Assembly: GCA_031365725.1 (NCBI GenBank)
Contig: JANLYQ010000010.1
Span: 113,783-177,782 of the forward strand
From: JANLYQ01 sp031365725
GTDB taxonomy: Bacteria; Actinomycetota; Actinomycetes; JACCUZ01
Length of the DNA stretch: 64,000 nt
Direction: 5' to 3'
Shown: one piece after another, positions 18,807 to 26,824 of the stretch
Layout: each line of letters begins with the position of its first letter
Numbering within the stretch: position 1 is the stretch's first letter
Made by a program: the position numbers and the translations under genes
Notes under the pieces: generated by a model
The model's input: the letters and a program-made list of their open reading frames with translations, nothing else
Databases searched by the model: none
Told to the model about the DNA's origin: nothing

Positions 18807-20132
18807 TCAGGCTAGACGGGACAGCCGCGGCGGGTCGTCGCGCAGCAGATTCTCTAGCACCGGACCGGCAACCGCCGCGACCTGGCGGGCTGCTCTGATC
18901 TGCTGGCGTCGCCACGGTGTCCTGGCCCGCAGGTGGCACTCGAACAGTCCGACCACCCGTGATCGCGACCGGACCGGCACCATGAGCAGTGACCCGACAC
19001 CGTCCTCGCGCATCCAGAGCGACTCTGCGAGATCGGCGGTCGCGGTGCCGAGCACGACCTGCTCGGCTACGTCCTCGGTGAGGACCCGCCGCGTCAACGG
19101 CAGCTGGTCGAGGTAGTAGCACACGCCTTTGAACCGTTCCGCCGAGTCCTGCACCGCCTCGACGAATCGCCCGTCGGGATCGAGGTAGGACAGCTCGACG
19201 GCGTCCGCACCGATGGCCGGCGCGATGTCAGACAGCGTCCGGGCCAGCGCGGGAAGGTCGTCAGCGGCGGCCACCGCCATCAGTGCCGACACGAGCGCGC
19301 CGGCTCCGCTGAGGTCCTCGTCGCGCACCGCACGGGACAGGGCTGCTGCGCAGTCGTCGGCGGCAGCCTGTGACACCGGGACGAAGGTGCTGGCGGGTCG
19401 ACCTACGTACCACCCCTGACCCTGGGCCACGTCCAGGTCGGCCAGGACGAACAGCTCGGCGGGGGTCTCGATGCCCTCCGCACAGACGCGCGCCCCGATG
19501 CGATGCGCGAATCGGACCACGGCATCGGCAAGCGCTGCCAGCGCCGGTTCCCGGTCGATGGTGCTGACCAGAGACCGGTCCAGCTTGAGGACGTCGGGCC
19601 TGATCGTCATCACCCGCTGCAGCCCCGCGTAACCCTCGCCCACGTCGTCGACGGCGATGGACGCGCCGCGCTCGCGGAGCAACGTGAGGCGGCGCTGCAG
19701 CACGACAGGGTCGGCTACCTCCTCGTGCTCGGTCACCTCGACCTGGATGCCCGTGAGGTCCGCGGGCAACCTCTCCGGCAGACGCACGTCGCACATGGTG
19801 GAGGGGCTGAGGTTCACCGACAGCGTCGTCTGCGACGGTCGGGTCTCCGCGCTGGCGAGCGCTCGATCCAGGGCCAGCAGCTCTAGGGCGAAGCCTCGAC
19901 CCGCGTGGTGGGCGCCGGCGAAGACCTCATCGACCGGAACGCCATCGAGATGAGGGAAGCGGGACAGGGCTTCATAGCCGGTCGCCAGGCCGCTGGCCAG
20001 GTCGATGATCGGCTGGAACACTGCCACCGGGTCGCCCTCGATGAGGGCCGCGTCGAGAGCGGTGAGGAACCGCTGGCGGGCCGCAGCAGAGTCGGTGCCG
20101 ATGGCACGGGGTCCGGGTCGCAGCACCCGCAC
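18807..20132 (-). CDS. EAL-domain cyclic-di-GMP phosphodiesterase with C-terminal GAF-like domain
   Basis: A 441-residue cytoplasmic protein. Residues about 15-260 form an EAL domain: VFQPIIDL, YEALSRF, SVNLSP, EVTEHE, DDVGEGYAG, LKLDRSL, EGIET and QGQGW are present, so the metal and catalytic residues for c-di-GMP hydrolysis appear intact. The C-terminal 170 residues resemble a GAF sensor (SLLMVPVRSRSRVVGLFECH). GTG 20132 is chosen because GGAGGG lies 8 bases upstream; the longer frame upstream lacks homology and overlaps the divergent dehydrogenase. It shares a divergent promoter region with the dehydrogenase at 20199. Confidence 0.85.
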   Translation of the reverse strand: MRVLRPGPRAIGTDSAAARQRFLTALDAALIEGDPVAVFQPIIDLASGLATGYEALSRFPHLDGVPVDEVFAGAHHAGRGFALELLALDRALASAETRPSQTTLSVNLSPSTMCDVRLPERLPADLTGIQVEVTEHEEVADPVVLQRRLTLLRERGASIAVDDVGEGYAGLQRVMTIRPDVLKLDRSLVSTIDREPALAALADAVVRFAHRIGARVCAEGIETPAELFVLADLDVAQGQGWYVGRPASTFVPVSQAAADDCAAALSRAVRDEDLSGAGALVSALMAVAAADDLPALARTLSDIAPAIGADAVELSYLDPDGRFVEAVQDSAERFKGVCYYLDQLPLTRRVLTEDVAEQVVLGTATADLAESLWMREDGVGSLLMVPVRSRSRVVGLFECHLRARTPWRRQQIRAARQVAAVAGPVLENLLRDDPPRLSRLA

Positions 20133-20198
20133 AGCATGCGCCCTCCGGCGCCGGGCAGGATGATGTCCACGCATCCCGCCGATGAAAGGTCTGTCCAG

Positions 20199-21284
20199 AT
20201 GGTGCACGAGGTCCAGGGAGTCGTCGCTCGCGCCAAGGGCGCGCCCGTGTCGCTGGAGACGATCCTGGTGCCCGACCCGGGTCCGGGCGAGGCGTTGGTC
20301 CAGGTGCAGGCGTGCGGGGTCTGTCACACCGACCTGCACTACCGCGAGGGCGGCATCAACGACGACTTCCCGTTCCTGCTCGGGCACGAGGCGGCCGGTG
20401 TGGTCGAGGCCGTGGGCGCCGGGGTGACCGAGGTGGCCCCCGGTGACTTCGTGGTGCTCAACTGGCGAGCGGTCTGCGGTCAGTGCCGGGCCTGCCGCAA
20501 AGGCAAGCCGTGGTACTGCTTCGCCACCCACAACGCGACCCAGAAGATGACCCTGGCCGACGGCACCGTGCTCAGCCCGGCGCTCGGCATCGGGGCCTTC
20601 GTCGAGAAGACGCTCGTCGCTGCGGGGCAGTGCACCAAGGTCGACCCGGCGGCGCCGGCGACAGCAGCCGGACTGCTGGGCTGCGGTGTCATGGCCGGCT
20701 TCGGCGCGGCGGTCAACACCGGGGGAGTGGGCCGGGGCGACACGGTGGCGGTCATCGGCTGCGGCGGAGTCGGCAACGCCGCTGTCGCGGGTGCGCGGGT
20801 GGCCGGCGCGACGACGATCGTGGCGGTCGACGTCGATGACCGCAAGCTCGAGCGGGCCCGCAGCTTCGGGGCGACGCACACCGTGAACGGTCGCACCGAG
20901 GACGTCGTCGCACGCATCCGGGAGCTCACCGGTGGGTTCGGTGCCGACGTGGTGGTCGAGGCGGTCGGGCGCCCGGAGACCTACCTGCAGGCGTTCTACG
21001 CCCGCGACCTCGCAGGCACGGTCGTCCTGGTCGGCGTCCCCACACCGGAGCTCACCGTCGAGCTACCGATGATCGAGATCTTTGGTCGTGGTGGCGCCCT
21101 CAAGTCCAGCTGGTACGGCGATTGCCTGCCCAGTCGCGACTTCCCCATGCTCATCGACCTGTACCGGCAGGGGCGATTCGACCTCGACGCATTCGTGTCG
21201 GAGACGATCGGCCTCGGTGACATCGAGGCAGCGTTCGACAAGATGCACCATGGCGAGGTCCTGCGATCGGTCGTGGTCCTATGA
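20199..21284 (+). CDS. S-(hydroxymethyl)mycothiol dehydrogenase
   Basis: A 361-residue class III zinc alcohol dehydrogenase. Visible are the catalytic-zinc motif CGVCHTDLHYREGG, GHEAAGVVEAVG, the structural-zinc cluster CGQCRACRKGKPWYC, GCGVMAGFGAAVNTGGV and the NAD motif GCGGVGNAAV. KPWYCFATHNA and the overall form match actinobacterial mycothiol-dependent formaldehyde dehydrogenases (MscR). It oxidises the formaldehyde-mycothiol adduct to the formyl thioester. ATG 20199 follows AAAGG. The next gene overlaps its stop (ATGA), so the two are coupled. Confidence 0.88.
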   Translation: MVHEVQGVVARAKGAPVSLETILVPDPGPGEALVQVQACGVCHTDLHYREGGINDDFPFLLGHEAAGVVEAVGAGVTEVAPGDFVVLNWRAVCGQCRACRKGKPWYCFATHNATQKMTLADGTVLSPALGIGAFVEKTLVAAGQCTKVDPAAPATAAGLLGCGVMAGFGAAVNTGGVGRGDTVAVIGCGGVGNAAVAGARVAGATTIVAVDVDDRKLERARSFGATHTVNGRTEDVVARIRELTGGFGADVVVEAVGRPETYLQAFYARDLAGTVVLVGVPTPELTVELPMIEIFGRGGALKSSWYGDCLPSRDFPMLIDLYRQGRFDLDAFVSETIGLGDIEAAFDKMHHGEVLRSVVVL

Positions 21285-21919
21285 CCGCCGACCTCGTCAG
21301 GGTCGAGCACCTCGTCACCTCCGGCACGTTCGCCCTCGACGGCGGCGAGTGGCAGGTCGACAACAACGTCTGGCTGCTGGGCGACGACGACGAGGTCATC
21401 GTCATCGACGCGGCTCACGACGCCGCCGCGATCCTGGCAGCGGTCGGGTCCCGCCGGGTCGTGGCGGTCGTCTGCCCCCACGGCCACAACGACCACGTCA
21501 ACGCTGCGGTCGAGGTGGCTGCTGACGCCAACGCGGAGATCGCGCTGCACTCCGCCGACCTCATGCTCTGGCAGCAGGAGTACCCCGGCCTCTCGCCCGA
21601 CATCGACCTGGCCGATGGCGGTTCGTTCCAGGTCGGCGGCAGTGCCGTCCTTGTCCTGCACACACCGGGTCACTCGCCCGGCGCTGTGTCGCTGCACGTC
21701 CCTGATCTCGGCGTCCTGTTCTCCGGCGACACCCTGTTCCAGGGTGGGCCTGGTGCCACCGGGCGGTCCTTCAGCGACTTTCCGACCATCATCGACTCGA
21801 TCCGTACCCAGTTGCTGTCGCTGCCGGCGGTGACCGTCGTGCACCCCGGGCACGGTGCTGACACGACGATCGGCGCTGAGTCTCCGCACTTGCAGGAGTG
21901 GATCGACCGTGGCCACTGA
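21281..21919 (+). CDS. MBL-fold metallo-hydrolase linked to mycothiol formaldehyde oxidation
   Basis: A 212-residue metallo-beta-lactamase-fold protein. The zinc motif HGHNDH is near 65-70, HTPGHSPGA carries another ligand, FSGDTLF the bridging Asp and PGHG the last His. This gene regularly accompanies S-(hydroxymethyl)mycothiol dehydrogenase and is thought to hydrolyse the acyl- or formyl-mycothiol product, as glyoxalase II-like enzymes do with glutathione. Start overlaps the dehydrogenase stop by ATGA. Confidence 0.87.
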   Translation: MTADLVRVEHLVTSGTFALDGGEWQVDNNVWLLGDDDEVIVIDAAHDAAAILAAVGSRRVVAVVCPHGHNDHVNAAVEVAADANAEIALHSADLMLWQQEYPGLSPDIDLADGGSFQVGGSAVLVLHTPGHSPGAVSLHVPDLGVLFSGDTLFQGGPGATGRSFSDFPTIIDSIRTQLLSLPAVTVVHPGHGADTTIGAESPHLQEWIDRGH

Positions 21920-22235
21920 GCCGTCGATCTTCCATCTCGCGCTGCGCAGCGACTGGGAGTCTGCGATGGCCACCGGGGACTACCGGGTGTCCACCCGCGG
22001 CCGGTCTTTGGAGCAAGAAGGTTACCTGCACGCGTCCTTCGCCCACCAGGTCGATAGGGTCCGACGGCGATACTACGCCGACGTCACGCAGCCGCTGGTG
22101 CTGCTCGAGGTCGACCGCGCGTTGACCGGCGTACCCGTCGTGGACGAAGTGCCGGACGGTGGCAACGAGGCCTACCCGCACGTGTACGGGCCGTTGCCCG
22201 TGACCGCGGTGGTCGCGGTGCACGACGTGGTCTGA
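21909..22235 (+). CDS. DUF952 family protein
   Basis: A 108-residue protein of the DUF952 family, recognised by IFHLALRSDWESA at the start, GYLHASFAHQV, and the C-terminal NEAYPHVYGPLPVTAVVAV. Family function is unknown; some members are fused to or adjoin glutathione/thiol enzymes. GTG 21909 overlaps the hydrolase gene by 11 bases. It ends in a short convergent gap before the GabT gene, where I see no clear terminator. Confidence 0.85.
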   Translation: MATEPSIFHLALRSDWESAMATGDYRVSTRGRSLEQEGYLHASFAHQVDRVRRRYYADVTQPLVLLEVDRALTGVPVVDEVPDGGNEAYPHVYGPLPVTAVVAVHDVV

Positions 22236-22279
22236 CGACGTCAAGCGGGGCGCAGTGACGGAGTGCGGCAACCGGTGGG

Positions 22280-23638
22280 TCAGCTGAGACCGGCGAAGGC
22301 CTTGCCCAGGATGGTCAGGCCCTCGTCGAGCAGGTGGTCGGGCATCACTAGCGGCGGCAGCAGCCGCAGCACGTTGCCGTAGGTGCCGCAGGTCAGCACG
22401 ACCAGCCCGTCGGCGTGGCAGGCCTTGGCCACCGCGCCGGCGGCGGCCGCGTCGGGCTCGAGGGTGCCGGGCTTGGTCAGCTCCACCGCGACCATCGCGC
22501 CGCGACCACGCACGTCACCGATGACCCCGTGGGTGTCGGCGAGCTCGCGCAGACCATGAGTGAGGGTCTCGCCGATGGCGCGCGCCTTGGCACACAGGTC
22601 CAGGGTCTCCATCGTCTCGATGCTGCCCAGCGCCGCTGCGCAGGCGACCGGGTTGCCGCCGTAGGTGCCACCGAGGCCACCCACGTGCGGCGCGTCCATG
22701 ATCTCGGCGCGGCCGGTGACCGCCGCCAGCGGCAGGCCACCGGCGATGCCCTTGGCGGTGGTGACCAGGTCGGGCACGACCCCCTCGTGGTCGCAGGCGA
22801 ACCAGTCACCGGTGCGTGCGAAGCCGGACTGGATCTCGTCGGCGACGAAGACGGCGCCCTTGTCGGTGCACCAGGCGGCAAGCGCCGCGAGGAACCCCGG
22901 TGCCGGCACGATGAAGCCGCCCTCGCCCTGCACCGGCTCGATGACGATGCAGGCCACGTTGTCGGCACCGACCTGCTTGTCGATCATGTCCAGTGCCCGC
23001 GCGGCGGCCTGCTCGCCGGTCATGCCGGCCGGGTCGCGGAAGGGGTAGGACATCGGCACTCGGTAGACCTCGGGGGCGAACGGGCCGAACGAGTGCTTGT
23101 AGGGCATGTTCTTGGCGGTCAGCGCCATCGTCAGGTTGGTGCGCCCGTGGTAGCCGTGGTCGAACACCACGACGGCCTGGCGCCTGGTGTGGGCATGGGC
23201 GATCTTGACGGCGTTCTCGACCGCCTCGGCACCGGAGTTGAACAGCGCCGAGCGCTTGTCGTGGTCACCGGGGGTGAGCCGGGCCAGGGCCTCGCACACC
23301 TCGACGTAGCCCTCGTACGGCGTGACCATGAAGCAGGTGTGCGTGAACCGTGCGACCTGTTCCTGTACCCGGCGTACGACGGCATCAGCGGCGTTGCCCA
23401 CGCTGGTGACCGCGATGCCAGAGCCGAAGTCGATGAGGGAGTTGCCGTCGACGTCGACGAGCACCCCGCCACCTGCGCGGTCGATGAATACCGGCAGTGT
23501 CGTGCCGACGCCCTTGGCCACCACGGCGCTGCGGCGGGCCATCAGCTCGGTCGAGCGCGGCCCGGGCACTGCGGTGACCAGACGACGTTCCTGGGGGAGA
23601 GCGGGGCCGCCGGGCCGCGAGGGCGCGAGATCAGTCAT
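22280..23638 (-). CDS. gabT: 4-aminobutyrate--2-oxoglutarate transaminase
   Basis: A 452-residue class III aminotransferase of the GabT type. It shows FIDRAGGGVLVDVDGNSLIDFGSGIAVTSVG split over the N-terminus, NSGAEAVENAVKIA (phosphate-binding), FDHGYHGRTNLTMALT, EPVQGEGGFIVP, FVADEIQSGFARTG and TTAKGIAGGLPLAAV with PLP Lys296. It converts GABA to succinic semialdehyde. The ATG at 23638 overlaps the tetR stop (ATGA). A succinate-semialdehyde dehydrogenase is not adjacent. It would use GABA produced by the polyamine genes 10 kb away. Confidence 0.9.
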   Translation of the reverse strand: MTDLAPSRPGGPALPQERRLVTAVPGPRSTELMARRSAVVAKGVGTTLPVFIDRAGGGVLVDVDGNSLIDFGSGIAVTSVGNAADAVVRRVQEQVARFTHTCFMVTPYEGYVEVCEALARLTPGDHDKRSALFNSGAEAVENAVKIAHAHTRRQAVVVFDHGYHGRTNLTMALTAKNMPYKHSFGPFAPEVYRVPMSYPFRDPAGMTGEQAAARALDMIDKQVGADNVACIVIEPVQGEGGFIVPAPGFLAALAAWCTDKGAVFVADEIQSGFARTGDWFACDHEGVVPDLVTTAKGIAGGLPLAAVTGRAEIMDAPHVGGLGGTYGGNPVACAAALGSIETMETLDLCAKARAIGETLTHGLRELADTHGVIGDVRGRGAMVAVELTKPGTLEPDAAAAGAVAKACHADGLVVLTCGTYGNVLRLLPPLVMPDHLLDEGLTILGKAFAGLS

Positions 23639-24393
23639 GTGCCAGAGGATATCCGCGGTGTCGACAGCTCGCGGGCCATGTCGGCGAGCATCAGCTCGAA
23701 CATGGGTTCCGGGTCGCCCAGCGCGAAGCCGAGGTGGCCGAACACCTCGACGGTGACAGCGCCGTAGAGCCGGACCCAGCCACTGAGAAAGGCCGCAAGG
23801 ACACCCAACGGCAGCACGTCACCGACGTACGCCGAGAAGCGCTGCAGCTGCGCCACCAGATCAGGCGGGAGGTCGGTGATGTCGCGCACCGCGAAGGGCT
23901 GCTGGTGCCAGATCTCGGCGAACAGGCCGAGGAAGACGACACCGAAGGAGAGGTCGCCCTTCCTGTCGCCGTCGACGCTGCCCGGTGAAATGGTCGGTGG
24001 CATGGTCGGTGGCATGGTCGGACCGGCCCCTGCCGAGGCGAAGACCAGCTGGAACTCCTCGCGGTGGCCGAGGGCCCAGGTGCGGAAGGCGCGACAGGTA
24101 GCGCCCAGGCGGCCGAGCGGGTCCCCTAACGGCACGGTGTCGCGGCCGGTGCTCAGTGCGGCCGTCAGCTCCTCGAGCACGTCGGCGCAGACCGCACCGA
24201 CGAGATCCTCATGACTCCCGAAGTAGCGGTAGAGCGCCGGTGCCGTCAAGCCCATGTCGCGGGCGATGGCCCGCAGCGTCAGGGCCGCCGGGCCGGCGGC
24301 CACCAGCCGGGCTCGCGCCGTGGCTTTGATCTCCGCGCTGGTGGCGTCGCGGGTGCGGGTCCGTCGGTCCGGTCCGGTGGTCTGCGCGGGCAT
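23635..24393 (-). CDS. TetR family transcriptional regulator with WHG-type C-terminal domain
   Basis: A 252-residue regulator: helix-turn-helix about 20-65 (ALTLRAIARDMGLTAPALYRYF) and a WHG-like ligand-binding domain to the C-terminus (FQLVFASAGAG...LFAEIWHQQPF). A linker contains MPPTMPPT, coded by a 12-bp tandem repeat. It is cotranscribed with gabT and diverges from the MMPL transporter; a palindrome overlapping the divergent promoter (24460-24474) is the likely operator. The ligand is unknown. Confidence 0.88.
   Translation of the reverse strand: MPAQTTGPDRRTRTRDATSAEIKATARARLVAAGPAALTLRAIARDMGLTAPALYRYFGSHEDLVGAVCADVLEELTAALSTGRDTVPLGDPLGRLGATCRAFRTWALGHREEFQLVFASAGAGPTMPPTMPPTISPGSVDGDRKGDLSFGVVFLGLFAEIWHQQPFAVRDITDLPPDLVAQLQRFSAYVGDVLPLGVLAAFLSGWVRLYGAVTVEVFGHLGFALGDPEPMFELMLADMARELSTPRISSGT
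23990..24021. repeat. 12-bp tandem repeat inside tetR
   Basis: ATGGTCGGTGGC repeated 2.7 times on the plus strand, coding for the MPPT repeats of the regulator on the minus strand. The unit is a multiple of three, so copy changes alter linker length without a frameshift. Confidence 0.8.
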
Positions 24394-24432
24394 CGGTCAC
24401 CTCAGCTCTCTGGACGGGATCGGCCCACCCCC

Positions 24433-24474
24433 TTGACAGTGGTGAACAGTGTCAGCATAGTAAACGATGTTCAC
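24433..24474 (+). promoter_or_regulatory. MMPL promoter with TetR-type operator
   Basis: TTGACA (24433-24438), 17-base spacer, CATAGT (24456-24461): a near-consensus promoter for the MMPL gene. GTAAAC-GAT-GTTCAC (24460-24474) is an imperfect 15-bp palindrome covering the -10 edge, and GTGAACA (24442-24448) pairs perfectly with TGTTCAC (24468-24474) as a wider repeat. Both fit TetR-family binding and would repress the transporter, and possibly tetR-gabT. Confidence 0.6.
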
Positions 24475-24513
24475 AACAGCGACCACCGTTCGCAGCATAG
24501 AGGAGACCTCGCC

Positions 24514-26733
24514 ATGTTCGATCGCCTTGGCAGCCTTGCGTTCCGTCGGGCCCGGCTGGTGCTGGCACTGGCCGGGGTGGTGCTGGCCGTCGGGGGGCTG
24601 TGGGGCACCGGGGTGTTCGGTCACATGACGTCCGGCGGGTTCGACACCCCGGGCAGCGAGTCGGCGAAGGCGCTCGCGCGCACCGAGGCCAGCGTCGGAC
24701 GCAGCGACGCCGACGTGGTCCTGCTCTACCGCAGCGGCCGCCGCTCGGTCGACGACGCAGCCTTCCGGGATGCGGTGGCCACCCACCTGGCGTCGCTGCC
24801 CCCGGCCCAGGTGCTGTCCGCCACGTCGTACTGGACCGCGGGTCCGGCCGCACCGCGGTTCGTCTCCCAGGACCGGCGGTCCACCTTCGCGGTGCTGCAC
24901 CTGCGGGCCGACAACGACGCCGAGCTGATGACGGCCTACCACGACGTCGAACCCGCCCTGCGCGACGTGCCCGCCGGTCTCACCGTCCAGCTCGGTGGCT
25001 CGGCGGCCATCAGCGCCGACATCACCGACCAGGTGGGCGCCGACATCGGCCGGGCCGAGGCTCTCTCGCTGCCGGTGGTGATGGTGCTGCTCATCCTCAT
25101 CTTCGGCGGCCTCACCGCGGCCAGCCTGCCGCTGGCGATCGGGGGGCTGGCGATCCTCGGGGCGTTCACCGCGCTGCGGCTGCTGACGCTGGCCACGACC
25201 GTGTCGATCTTCGCGGTCAACATCGTCACGATGCTCGGGCTGGGCCTTGCCATCGACTACGCGCTGTTCATCGTCAGCCGCTTCCGCGAGGAGGTGCGGA
25301 CCGGGCACGACACCGAGACCGCGCTGCGCATCACCATGCGGACGGCTGGTCGCACCGTGGCATTCTCCGGGCTGACCGTCGCGATCTCGCTGGGATCGCT
25401 GCTGTTCTTCCCGCAGGTGTTCCTGCGGTCGATGGGCTTCGGGGGCATGGCCGCGGTGCTGGTCGCGATGGTGGCGGCGCTGACAGTGCTGCCGGCTCTG
25501 CTCGCCGTGCTCGGGCCACGGGTCGACTCGCTGCGCGTCCCGCTGCCAAAGATCCTTCGTGCGCGGCTGCACCAGACGCGCCGCACGAGTGGTGTGTCGG
25601 CGCACAGTCGGGGTGATGTCGGGGCCTGGGCGCGGGTCGCGCGCAGCGTGATGCGCCGCCCGATCGTCTATGTCGCCGTGCTGGTGCCGCTGCTGCTGGC
25701 GGTCGGCAGCCCGTTCCTGCGGGTCGACTTCGGTGGCATCGACAGCCGGGCGCTGCCCAGCGGCACCGAGAGCCGGGTCGTGGCCGAGTCCCTGGCCGCC
25801 GCCTTCACCGGCGCCGGCACGACCACCATCGACCCGCTGGTCACCTTCGCCGGCAACACGGTCGACACCCCCGCCCTGACGGCGTACGCCGATCGGCTCA
25901 AGACCCTCCCCGGCGTGCGGTCGGTCGAGGTGACCGCGACCCGCGGCGGGACCGCCTTGCTCACCGTGCGGCACGACTACCTCGGGCTGTCGAGCCAGGC
26001 CCGCACCCTGGTCGGCCAGGTCCGCGCAACCCCGGCACCCGACGGGGCGCAGGTGCTCGTCGGTGGCCGGGCGGCCGACCTGCGCGACCTGCTGCACAAC
26101 CTCGGGTCGATCCTGCCGCTGATGGCGCTGTTCGTGGTCGGGGTCACGCTGGTGCTGCTGTTCCTCGCATTCGGGTCGGTGGTGCTGCCGTTGAAGGCGG
26201 TGGTGATGAACGTGTTGTCGCTCTCGGCGTCCTTCGGTGCCGTGGTCTGGATCTTCCAGGACGGCCACCTGTCGTCGCTGCTCGGCTTCACCACCACCGG
26301 CACGGTCGAGGCGACCCAGCCGATCCTCATGCTGGCCATGGCGTTCGGCTTGTCGATGGACTACGAGGTGTTCCTGCTGTCACGAATCCGCGAGCAGTGG
26401 GACCGCACGGGCGACAACACGACGGCGGTGGCCACCGGTCTGCAACGCACCGGGCGCATCATCACGAGTGCGGCGCTGCTGCTGGTCGTGGTGATCGGCG
26501 CCTTCGCCACCTCCGGCATCGTCTTCATCAAGATGATCGGCGTCGGCATGGTCATCGCGATCGTCATCGACGCCACCTTGGTGCGGGCGCTGCTGGTGCC
26601 GGCCACGATGCGGCTGCTGGGCCGGGCCAACTGGTGGGCGCCGGCACCGCTGGCCCGCTGGTGGGACCGGCACGGCCTGCGCGAGCACGACGAGATCGTG
26701 CTGCCGCAGGACCGGGAGCTGACCTCGGCCTGA
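24514..26733 (+). CDS. MMPL/RND family transporter
   Basis: A 739-residue membrane protein with the RND duplicated layout: one N-terminal helix, an extracytoplasmic domain (about 45-165), a helix bundle (about 170-320), a cytoplasmic loop, a second helix (about 385), a second outer domain and a final bundle (about 525-690). GLGLAIDYALFIVSRFREE and AFGLSMDYEVFLLSRIRE carry the Asp-Tyr pairs used for proton coupling in MMPL proteins. Substrates of such proteins include lipids and drugs. AGGAG lies 8 bases before ATG 24514; the open frame upstream runs over the promoter and tetR. Divergent tetR probably controls it. Confidence 0.9.
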   Translation: MFDRLGSLAFRRARLVLALAGVVLAVGGLWGTGVFGHMTSGGFDTPGSESAKALARTEASVGRSDADVVLLYRSGRRSVDDAAFRDAVATHLASLPPAQVLSATSYWTAGPAAPRFVSQDRRSTFAVLHLRADNDAELMTAYHDVEPALRDVPAGLTVQLGGSAAISADITDQVGADIGRAEALSLPVVMVLLILIFGGLTAASLPLAIGGLAILGAFTALRLLTLATTVSIFAVNIVTMLGLGLAIDYALFIVSRFREEVRTGHDTETALRITMRTAGRTVAFSGLTVAISLGSLLFFPQVFLRSMGFGGMAAVLVAMVAALTVLPALLAVLGPRVDSLRVPLPKILRARLHQTRRTSGVSAHSRGDVGAWARVARSVMRRPIVYVAVLVPLLLAVGSPFLRVDFGGIDSRALPSGTESRVVAESLAAAFTGAGTTTIDPLVTFAGNTVDTPALTAYADRLKTLPGVRSVEVTATRGGTALLTVRHDYLGLSSQARTLVGQVRATPAPDGAQVLVGGRAADLRDLLHNLGSILPLMALFVVGVTLVLLFLAFGSVVLPLKAVVMNVLSLSASFGAVVWIFQDGHLSSLLGFTTTGTVEATQPILMLAMAFGLSMDYEVFLLSRIREQWDRTGDNTTAVATGLQRTGRIITSAALLLVVVIGAFATSGIVFIKMIGVGMVIAIVIDATLVRALLVPATMRLLGRANWWAPAPLARWWDRHGLREHDEIVLPQDRELTSA

Positions 26734-26752
26734 GGCAGAGGCCCGCAGCGAC

Positions 26753-26797
26753 GTGGACCGGCGAGGTGACCCGACACGCGGGACCTGGCCGGTCCAC
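26753..26797 (+). terminator. Long hairpin between MMPL and dxr genes
   Basis: GTGGACCGG pairs with CCGGTCCAC (9 bp), and inside it AGGT/ACCT and CCCG/CGGG pair around an ACACG loop, giving a nearly continuous 17-bp stem. It starts 19 bases after the MMPL stop. No T-run follows. It probably ends the MMPL transcript. Confidence 0.6.
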
Positions 26798-26824
26798 CTC
26801 CCGTGGGTGGGGGAGACTGACGGG

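Noticed and set aside
24397..26268. 623-codon open frame antisense to the MMPL gene
   Set aside because: His/Arg/Gln-rich composition typical of the reverse frame of a GC-rich gene; no family motif; fully covered by MMPL.
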